Part shown: positions 35,003-40,372 of the stretch, one piece after another
Layout of the letters: every line of letters starts with the position of its first letter
How positions within the stretch are numbered: the first letter of the stretch is position 1
DNA from: Bacteroidota bacterium
Lineage (GTDB): Bacteria; Bacteroidota; Bacteroidia; Bacteroidales; GCA-2748055
DNA: 40,372 bases
Direction of reading: 5' to 3'
Assembly: GCA_024640885.1 (NCBI GenBank)
Contig: JAHEEC010000030.1
Location: 1 to 40,372 of the forward strand
Made by a program: the position numbers and the translations under genes
The notes under the pieces: model-generated
Database searches by the model: none
What the model saw: only the letters and a program-made list of their open reading frames with translations
Told to the model about the DNA's origin: nothing

Positions 35003-36508
35003 TTATGGATTAATCTTCTCTCTCCTGTAAGCAGGGTCATATGCAGGATTGGGATCCATCCCCCGGGCGCCCACCTCCACCTGCCAGCGATGGAGCACCC
35101 GGAGCATTTCATTGACCTTTTCTGGATTGGTGGCACTCAGATCCTTGCTTTCTCCCGGATCGGCTGATAGGTCATAGAGTTCCACGGCCTGACCCTCGAA
35201 GAATTCGATCAGCTTATAATTGCCCTTGCGAATGGCCGCACCGGGTTTCCCTCCCTGGTTGCTGTAATGGGGGTAGTGCCAGAAAAGGGATCGCTCCCCC
35301 GGCAGCGCGCCACCTTTGAGCAATGGCACCAGGCTGATCCCGTCCATGTGTTGTTCAGGCATGGCATCCAATCCCGCCATCTCAAGGATGGTGGGGTAAA
35401 AATCTGTGCTTGTGACGGGCACATCGCAGGTCTGGCCTTCTGATCCCGATCCGGGCCATTTGATCCACATGGGTTCCCGGATCCCCCCCTCATAAAGCCA
35501 TCCTTTGCCGGCCCTTAAAGGCAGGTTGGAGGTGGGCGATCCTTCAGAGGTGGAGAGTCCTCCGTTATCCGACATAAAAATAATGATGGTGTTGCTGGCA
35601 ATCCCCAGTGCTTCCACTTTTCCCATCAGCTTTCCGATATTGGTATCCAGGGTTTCAATCATGCTGGCATAGACAGGATGGCCCTGCACAATCCTTTCGA
35701 CGAAACGCCCGCCGGGGGGTGCCGTTTTGATCCACTCGCGGTTGGTGGTTTCCATGCTCCTCCCTCTCAGACCCAGGTCAATGATCCTCTTTTTATATTT
35801 CTCCACAAGCTCCGGTTTGCCCTGCATGGGATTGTGCACTGTATAGAAAGAGAGGTAGAGGAAGAAAGGTTCCCCGGCCTGTGCCTCCAGGAACCGGATG
35901 GACTCCTCGGTCAGCCTGTCGGTCAGGTTCTCCCCCGCAGGACCGTTCTCCAGCCTGGGATTGGCATATGGACTGAAATAACCTCCCTGGGGAGAGCCTG
36001 CGCCCCATCCTCCCCTGTTGATTTCAAATCCCTGGTTTTCAGGCCAGTAAATCGAATCCTGTCCGAGATGCCACTTCCCTGCAAAAAAGGTATGGTAGCC
36101 GGCATCCTTAAGCGCTTCGGCAATGGTGACCTCCTCCAGCTTCATTTGAAGTTCAAACTCACGGGAGAGCAACATATCACAAGGTTGTGCTCCGGCGTAT
36201 TGCTGTCTTCCGGGAATCCAGTCGGTCACCCCGGTCCGGGCGGGATATTTGCCGGTCATGATGCTGGCCCGTGTGGGTGAACATACCGGGCAGGCCGCAT
36301 AGGCGCTGGTAAACCGCATGGAAGCGCCGGCCAGGCTATCCAGATGCGGGGTTTCGTGGAATGTGCTTCCATAACAACCCAGGTCAGCCCAGCCCAGGTC
36401 ATCCACCAGGATGAATATGAAATTGGGTGGTGGCTCCGGGCTTTCCCGGCGGCTGCAGGAAACAAGGAGGAAAAGCAAGCATCCGGTAAGTAAATGTCCC
36501 CTCATCAT
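35003..36508 (-). CDS. S1-family (formylglycine) sulfatase, probable lipoprotein
   Basis: A 501-residue type I sulfatase: an N-terminal metal site FIFILVDDLGWADLGCYG (Asp36, Asp37), the formylglycine signature CSPTRASIMTGKYPART with Cys76 to be converted by a sulfatase-modifying enzyme, KWHLGQ, and IIFMSDNGG for the later metal ligands. The N-terminus LLTGCLLFLLVSC suggests a lipoprotein (Cys18). It would remove sulfate esters from the polysaccharide or its oligosaccharides. Sub-family and the sulfate position cannot be read from the motifs. The gene starts 8 bp after the isomerase stop (ATG 36508 or 36505) and precedes GH88, a common pair in PULs for sulfated uronate-containing glycans. No modifying enzyme is encoded in this window. 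Confidence 0.93.
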   Translation of the reverse strand: MMRGHLLTGCLLFLLVSCSRRESPEPPPNFIFILVDDLGWADLGCYGSTFHETPHLDSLAGASMRFTSAYAACPVCSPTRASIMTGKYPARTGVTDWIPGRQQYAGAQPCDMLLSREFELQMKLEEVTIAEALKDAGYHTFFAGKWHLGQDSIYWPENQGFEINRGGWGAGSPQGGYFSPYANPRLENGPAGENLTDRLTEESIRFLEAQAGEPFFLYLSFYTVHNPMQGKPELVEKYKKRIIDLGLRGRSMETTNREWIKTAPPGGRFVERIVQGHPVYASMIETLDTNIGKLMGKVEALGIASNTIIIFMSDNGGLSTSEGSPTSNLPLRAGKGWLYEGGIREPMWIKWPGSGSEGQTCDVPVTSTDFYPTILEMAGLDAMPEQHMDGISLVPLLKGGALPGERSLFWHYPHYSNQGGKPGAAIRKGNYKLIEFFEGQAVELYDLSADPGESKDLSATNPEKVNEMLRVLHRWQVEVGARGMDPNPAYDPAYRREKINP

Positions 36509-36516
36509 ATTCCGGG

Positions 36517-37455
36517 TTAGATGGAAATATTTACGGACCTGCCCACCGAGCGTATGTAGCCGGCAGCCTGGTCATACGCTTCGGCTGTTTCAAGGTGCTC
36601 CATCATCAACGGCACATCCCTGAGTTTTGCAAGTTCGGACAGGTATACCGGATAATCCAGGTTGCCCAATCCGGCCCTCAGTTCATCAAGTTGCGGAATG
36701 TAATTGTCCTCCCGCAGGGTGATGTCCTTGGCATGACAGGACCTGATATGGGGTCCGAGTTTGTCAAACATTTCCCGGATCAGTGCACCGTTGTTGAAAT
36801 AGTCCCTTGGAGAGGTGATCATGTTGACCGGATCGAGATGCACTCCGAAACCGGGACGGTCGATGGCCTTTATGAGCTGAAGATAGGTGTCGGTGGAATC
36901 CGGGAATGACCAGGGCATTGCCTCCAGGGCAAAGAAAGAGCGCGTCGGCTTCACCGCATCAATGATCTTCCTGGTGGTCTCCACCACCAGGTCAAAAACC
37001 TCCGGTGTCAGGTTATCCCTGTGGGGTCCCGACCAATATTTTTCATTTCTCGAACCACTGATATTTACGCAGCAGCGGGCCCCTATCTGGTCTGCAAGCT
37101 GCAGACCCTGGATGCACTTTTCCAGTGCATCGGAAGCCTCCCGGGGATCCTGACTGATGGGATTGCTCCAGGCACCCACTTCAGCGATGACGATATCATT
37201 CCTTTTTGCACTTTCCTCATACTCCCTGACCAGCTTCAGTTCTGTTCCGGGTGCCACCGGGCAATAGGCCGCCCGGTAACCCAGCTTTTTCAGTCCACCA
37301 ACCCATTGGACTGGATCTTCATAAGGATCGAAAAGAGGGCCACCCAGTCGAACCGGGTTCAATGGCTCACGGGCCATGACAAGATCCGGTCTCACCTGCG
37401 AGGTGACAATACCGGCTCCAATTGTTTGAATAAAACGCCTGCGTTTCATGGCCAT
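36517..37455 (-). CDS. Tat-exported xylose-isomerase-like TIM-barrel sugar isomerase/epimerase
   Basis: A 312-residue protein with a twin-arginine signal (KRRRFIQTIGAG). The body is the AP-endonuclease-2/xylose-isomerase-like barrel with a full metal-ligand set visible: LEAMPW (Glu178), HLDPVNM (Asp208), SCHAKD (His241) and MMEHLE (Glu286). Proteins of this type isomerise or epimerise sugars; the Tat-exported group is frequent in Bacteroidota and Planctomycetota next to glycan genes. The exact substrate is unknown. It is the first gene of the isomerase-sulfatase-GH88 set and diverges from the lactonase gene across a 98-bp promoter region. ATG 37449 is an alternative start. Confidence 0.85.
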   Translation of the reverse strand: MAMKRRRFIQTIGAGIVTSQVRPDLVMAREPLNPVRLGGPLFDPYEDPVQWVGGLKKLGYRAAYCPVAPGTELKLVREYEESAKRNDIVIAEVGAWSNPISQDPREASDALEKCIQGLQLADQIGARCCVNISGSRNEKYWSGPHRDNLTPEVFDLVVETTRKIIDAVKPTRSFFALEAMPWSFPDSTDTYLQLIKAIDRPGFGVHLDPVNMITSPRDYFNNGALIREMFDKLGPHIRSCHAKDITLREDNYIPQLDELRAGLGNLDYPVYLSELAKLRDVPLMMEHLETAEAYDQAAGYIRSVGRSVNISI

Positions 37456-37481
37456 TATTATTTTCTGATCGGTCCAGTAAG

Positions 37482-37512
37482 TTAGGAATAACTTCCTAAA
37501 TTGGGCCCAATT
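37482..37512. promoter_or_regulatory. Two abutting palindromes between the divergent isomerase and lactonase genes
   Basis: The first is TTAGGAA-TAAC-TTCCTAA (37482-37499), perfect 7-bp arms. The second is AATTGGGCCCAATT (37499-37512), a perfect 14-bp palindrome, sharing one base with the first. The second contains the TTG that serves as the candidate upstream element of the lactonase promoter, so a protein bound here could block it. The sequence GTTAGGAATAAC (37481-37492) recurs at 12142-12153. Likely operators, regulator unknown. Confidence 0.5.
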
Positions 37513-37532
37513 AATCTAATTCAATATCTTTG
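37501..37532 (+). promoter_or_regulatory. Bacteroidota-type promoter of the lactonase gene
   Basis: TATCTTTG (37525-37532) is an exact match to the TAnnTTTG box of Bacteroidota primary-sigma promoters, with a TTG (37501-37503) 21 bp upstream as the -33 element. Transcription would start near 37539, about 15 bases before ATG 37554. Confidence 0.6.
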
Positions 37533-37553
37533 AAATCACAAATTCATCCTACC

Positions 37554-38459
37554 ATGAACTGCCGTTCTCCACTTATCTTATGCGCACTGCTGCTTGTGGT
37601 TCCCATTTTTACCAGGGCCCAGGTTCCTGAACTCTCCTGGTCAATGGAGGTCGTCTCCCAGGGGCACGGTTTCACCGAAGGAGCAGCACTTGCCCCTGAC
37701 GGATCCATCTTTTTCTCAGATATGGATCACGATAAGATCCTGCGCTTCGATCCGGTGTCCGGGAAGACCACTGTGTGGCAGGAGGAGAGTGGCAAAACCA
37801 ACGGGCTCTACATCGTGGAAGGTACCCTTTACGGTTGCGAGGCCGCAGGCAGATCGGTGGTTCAGTATGAACTGGCGGAAGGACCCGGCTCCAGGAAAGT
37901 GCTGGCAAGCACCTACCATGGAGACAGCCTGGGTTGTCCCAATGATTTGACCCTCATAGGCAATCATCTCTATTTCAGTGAATTCTGGATTGAAGGTTTT
38001 CAACAGGGGAGCGGTGCGAAAAGGGAGATATTCAGCAACCGGGTCTATGGCCTCTCCCTCCGGAACCTTGAACTGGACAGCCTGGATTTTGACTTTGAAA
38101 CTCCCAACGGCGTGGCTTCATCCCCTGACCGGCGCTATCTTTTTGTGGGGGACTACGATTCCAATAAATTGTACAGGGCCGAGGTAAAAAATGATCAGGT
38201 GGGTCCCCTGGAACTCTTATCCGACCTGAACAATATGGACCTGAAGGGTCCTGACGGGATGGCCATTGCCCTGGACGGTAGGATTTTCCTGGCCCTTTAC
38301 GGTTCAGATAAACTGCTGGTCCTGGCCCCCGATGGGAGTGCCCTAGGAATCCTTCCCACGGGACCGCTTACCTCCAACTGCATCTTCGCCGCCGACGGAA
38401 AGACCCTCTATATCACGGCCGATCAAAAACTAATAAAAGTAATTGTCCCAAAAATCTGA
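37554..38459 (+). CDS. Secreted SMP-30/gluconolactonase-like protein
   Basis: A 301-residue protein from ATG 37554 with signal peptide MNCRSPLILCALLLVVPIFTRAQ. The six-bladed propeller of the SMP-30/gluconolaconase/LRE family is recognisable from its metal-site segments: FTEGAALAPDG (Glu), GCPNDLTLIG (Asn, Asp), TPNGVASSPDRR and KGPDGMAIALDG (Asp). These enzymes hydrolyse sugar lactones; exported versions are common in Bacteroidota and may act on periplasmic sugar lactones. A frame from TTG 37530 exists but it overlaps the promoter box and lacks a signal, so I reject it. The stop is 5 bp before the next gene, so the two form an operon. Confidence 0.87.
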   Translation: MNCRSPLILCALLLVVPIFTRAQVPELSWSMEVVSQGHGFTEGAALAPDGSIFFSDMDHDKILRFDPVSGKTTVWQEESGKTNGLYIVEGTLYGCEAAGRSVVQYELAEGPGSRKVLASTYHGDSLGCPNDLTLIGNHLYFSEFWIEGFQQGSGAKREIFSNRVYGLSLRNLELDSLDFDFETPNGVASSPDRRYLFVGDYDSNKLYRAEVKNDQVGPLELLSDLNNMDLKGPDGMAIALDGRIFLALYGSDKLLVLAPDGSALGILPTGPLTSNCIFAADGKTLYITADQKLIKVIVPKI

Positions 38460-38464
38460 CTCCC

Positions 38465-39064
38465 GTGAACCTATTCAGCCATACACAGCGACATGCGTTG
38501 ACTTTTTCAGTGTTCCTGATGCTCCTGGGCCTGTCCACTGCGTGCAGCCGGATGGAGGGCTCAAGATCCCCGGATGAGAAGGAGACCTGGAAGGAAACAC
38601 TGGAGCATGACCTCAACCTGCTGGGCCACAGGAACTGGATCCTGGTGGTGGATAAGGCCTTCCCGGAGCAGTCCTCTGCCGGGATGAAGTACCTCTATGT
38701 GGAACAGGAACTGCTGCCCACCCTCCAATACGTGCTTGACCGGGTGGAATCCAGCACCCATGTGAGCCCTGTCATTTACAGGGATAAAGAGCTCTCCTAT
38801 ATCACCGAGGAGCAGGTTCCCGGCATCGGTGAGTTCAGGTCCGGGAGTGAAGAGGTCCTGGCCGGCAGGGAGGTGAACTCCCTTTTGCATGACGAGGTGT
38901 TCGGAATGCTGGATGAGAGCTCCTCCCTTTTCAGGGTCCTGGTCATCAAGACCAACTGTACCCTGCCCTATACATCGGTATTCCTCCAGCTCGATTGTGC
39001 CTACTGGGGCCCCGGAAATGAGAGGGAACTGCGCAGCAGGATGAACGGGGAGCAGGCAGAGTAG
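38465..39064 (+). CDS. Lipoprotein with RbsD/FucU-like (sugar mutarotase) fold
   Basis: A 199-residue protein starting at GTG 38465, with a lipoprotein signal ending MLLGLSTAC (Cys27). The body looks like the RbsD/FucU family: LGHRNWILVVDKAFP corresponds to the LGHxDxxxxxDxxxP motif that supplies the catalytic His of ribose pyranase, and IKTNCTLPYTSVFLQLDCA matches the C-terminal RTGECxPYxNxxL segment. RbsD and FucU interconvert anomers or pyranose/furanose forms of ribose and fucose, normally in the cytosol. Here the lipid anchor would place the activity in the envelope. It follows the lactonase gene by 5 bp and converges on the NIF3-like gene with 20 bp between stops. Substrate unknown. Confidence 0.65.
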   Translation: MNLFSHTQRHALTFSVFLMLLGLSTACSRMEGSRSPDEKETWKETLEHDLNLLGHRNWILVVDKAFPEQSSAGMKYLYVEQELLPTLQYVLDRVESSTHVSPVIYRDKELSYITEEQVPGIGEFRSGSEEVLAGREVNSLLHDEVFGMLDESSSLFRVLVIKTNCTLPYTSVFLQLDCAYWGPGNERELRSRMNGEQAE

Positions 39065-39084
39065 CCTCTAGATGGCGGGTACCT

Positions 39085-40011
39085 TTATGCCTCCACCCAC
39101 CGGTAGGTACAACCCTGCGGGAAATGAACCACCTCATGGTTGGCAAGGGCCTGACCCAGCTGGGCAGACAACTCCTTCATCCCGAATTCTTCAGTGGTCC
39201 CGTGGTTCACCACCACCAGCGGCCTCCCCGTATCCCTTGCAAAAGCAGTCTGTATCCAGGTGCTGACGGAGTCATCTATGGCAACGGCAAGGTCCATTTC
39301 AAGTTCCATGAATTCCATGGGATCGCAAATACAACCGGTTCCAAGGCCCACGGTCCTGACCGGGTAATCCCCGTTGCCGTAGAAGGCCACGCCGGGCTGA
39401 CCCACGTTGCCAAGCCTGGCGGCGATCATCCTGGCCACCTCCATGGCAGGTTGGGGTTCGATTGCATAGACATTGTAATAGGTTTTTGAACGGATCAGCT
39501 GTGCATCACTGAATCCAAGTCCCCTTCCGAAGGCGTAGGGGATCCCGTATCCACCGAGCTTATCCAGCACATCATGGCACCGGATCACCACCATGCCATT
39601 CTCTTCGATCCATTTTTTCTTGGCAGCCACCTGTTCTGCATACATTTCCCTTGCCGGGGAGGCGGCGTTCAGGTAATCCCACCGGGTCTCCTCCAGGTCA
39701 CGATGGGTATAAAAGGTGGGTTCGTGCACCACCATGGTGTTGACCCCCTTTGCCCTTGCCTCTTTAAGGGTATCCCAGTAAGGCATCCATGCCGTTCCGA
39801 CCTTGCTGATCAAAGTGTCGGGGTCCCCGATGATGATCTTGTCCACCGAGGGTTCATCCACCTCCACCAGTGAACGGAGATAGGCATTTAATTCCCCGGC
39901 TTTCACTATTTCCTTTTGTTCCGTTGCCGCCAGGGAGCCCGGGAACATGGCAATCCCCAGAGCGGCGGGACCGGTTGCGAGTATAAAATTTCTTCTCTTC
40001 ATCATATGCAT
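39085..40011 (-). CDS. Tat-exported NIF3/YqfO-like metal-binding protein
   Basis: From ATG 40011 the product is 308 residues; in-frame ATGs at 40005 and 40002 are alternatives and the open frame reaches 40086. The N-terminus MMKRRNFILATGPAALGIA is a twin-arginine signal. The body resembles the NIF3 (DUF34) fold: GVNTMVVHEPTFYTHRD would be the first metal-binding motif and VVNHGTTEEFGMKELSAQL the C-terminal SHGxxE motif. NIF3 proteins bind two metal ions and their biochemical role is debated; almost all are cytosolic, so an exported form is unusual. It lies 56 bp after the nitrilase-family gene and is probably co-transcribed with it. Confidence 0.72.
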   Translation of the reverse strand: MHMMKRRNFILATGPAALGIAMFPGSLAATEQKEIVKAGELNAYLRSLVEVDEPSVDKIIIGDPDTLISKVGTAWMPYWDTLKEARAKGVNTMVVHEPTFYTHRDLEETRWDYLNAASPAREMYAEQVAAKKKWIEENGMVVIRCHDVLDKLGGYGIPYAFGRGLGFSDAQLIRSKTYYNVYAIEPQPAMEVARMIAARLGNVGQPGVAFYGNGDYPVRTVGLGTGCICDPMEFMELEMDLAVAIDDSVSTWIQTAFARDTGRPLVVVNHGTTEEFGMKELSAQLGQALANHEVVHFPQGCTYRWVEA

Positions 40012-40067
40012 GGTTACGATTGATTGATAATTCGTTAAATGAGCCCAAAAGCCGGGCCCTACCCTGC

Positions 40068-40372
40068 TCATTGCGGATCCATCCACTCGACCCGGGTCAG
40101 GGGTTCATGCCTCCGGGCCAGGATTTCTCCGTAAAGTTCAGGCCTTCTTGCCCGCTTGTAGCGGTAACCTCCCGCCAGTTTCAGTTTATCGGGGGTACAT
40201 GTGGCCACCACCACCTCGTCCCCCAGGGAGCGGCATTCTGCAAGGACCTCGCCGTAAGGATCCAGGATCATGGAGTTCCCGTTCTTCAGCTGGTCATCAT
40301 CTGGACCTATGGGATTGGAGAAAACGGCATAGATGCCATTGTCATAAGCCCTTGCCGGCAACCACCGCATGA
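40068..40372 (-). CDS. Nitrilase-superfamily carbon-nitrogen hydrolase, C-terminal part (5' partial)
   Basis: The frame is open through the right edge, so only about the last 101 residues are present; the Met at 40370 is internal. The segment LPARAYDNGIYAVFSNPIG is the C-terminal conserved block of the nitrilase/amidase family, followed by NGNSMILDPYGEVLAE and EVVVATCTPDKL, both typical. The catalytic Cys and the Glu/Lys partners lie outside the window and cannot be checked. Family members hydrolyse amides, nitriles or carbamoyl compounds. The basic C-terminal stretch YRYKRARRPELYGEI is shared by carbamoylputrescine-like amidases. Confidence 0.82.
   Translation of the reverse strand, partial: MRWLPARAYDNGIYAVFSNPIGPDDDQLKNGNSMILDPYGEVLAECRSLGDEVVVATCTPDKLKLAGGYRYKRARRPELYGEILARRHEPLTRVEWMDPQ

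Noticed and set aside
35678..36280. 200-codon plus-strand frame
   Set aside because: Antisense to the sulfatase, which has intact CSPTR and metal motifs; no independent support.
37530..37553. TTG start for the lactonase gene
   Set aside because: The codon lies within the TATCTTTG promoter box, so it would not be transcribed.
1..40372. Mobile elements, CRISPR arrays, tRNA or rRNA genes
   Set aside because: No transposase or integrase motifs, no regularly spaced direct repeats and no tRNA-like or rRNA-like stretches were noticed on reading; a covariance-model scan was not possible.

Overview
The window reads as a Bacteroidota polysaccharide-utilisation locus (PUL). Two SusC/SusD outer-membrane pairs, a hybrid two-component system sensor, many lipoproteins, a type IX secretion (T9SS) C-terminal sorting domain and Bacteroidota-style promoter elements (TAnnTTTG) point to a T9SS-positive member of the phylum, such as a marine or sediment Bacteroidales/Marinilabiliales or Cytophagales relative, rather than a gut Bacteroides. 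That lineage guess is inference. Coding density is very high: no stretch over about 140 bases lacks a gene, and I see no tRNA, rRNA, IS element or CRISPR array.

Layout. Bases 1-2804 (+) hold the 3' part of a GH51-like glycosidase fused to a parallel beta-helix; it converges on and overlaps the minus-strand cluster by 21 bp. From 29276 down to 2784 one long minus-strand gene train runs: a 45-residue membrane protein, a four-repeat fasciclin (FAS1) lipoprotein, SusC-1, SusD-1, two more FAS1 lipoproteins, SusC-2, SusD-2, a T9SS-sorted jelly-roll protein, then after a 140-bp gap with a strong hairpin a beta-helix lipoprotein, a GH2 glycosidase, a secreted VOC-fold protein, a DUF5107-TPR protein and a NodB-type deacetylase. 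Upstream, 33608-29400 (-) encodes the HTCS sensor/regulator. A second minus-strand set (37455-33742) encodes a Tat-exported TIM-barrel isomerase, an S1 sulfatase and a GH88-type unsaturated-uronyl hydrolase. Divergent from it (+) lie an SMP-30-type lactonase and a lipoprotein with an RbsD/FucU-like fold. The right end holds a Tat-exported NIF3-like protein and the C-terminal part of a nitrilase-superfamily hydrolase.

How the parts may work together (inference). The HTCS senses an oligosaccharide in the periplasm and switches on the SusCD modules. FAS1 lipoproteins and the T9SS protein sit in the positions normally taken by surface glycan-binding proteins. The sulfatase, GH88, GH2, GH51-like and deacetylase genes suggest a sulfated and/or acetylated, uronate-containing polysaccharide. 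No recognisable polysaccharide lyase is present unless one of the beta-helix proteins acts as one, so the substrate is unresolved.

The most unusual points are the repeated FAS1-SusC-SusD modules with three different FAS1 lipoproteins, a short membrane ORF at the head of the train, a group of normally cytosolic enzyme folds (VOC, RbsD, NIF3, TIM-barrel isomerase) that all carry export signals, and a 12-base palindromic motif shared by two intergenic regions.
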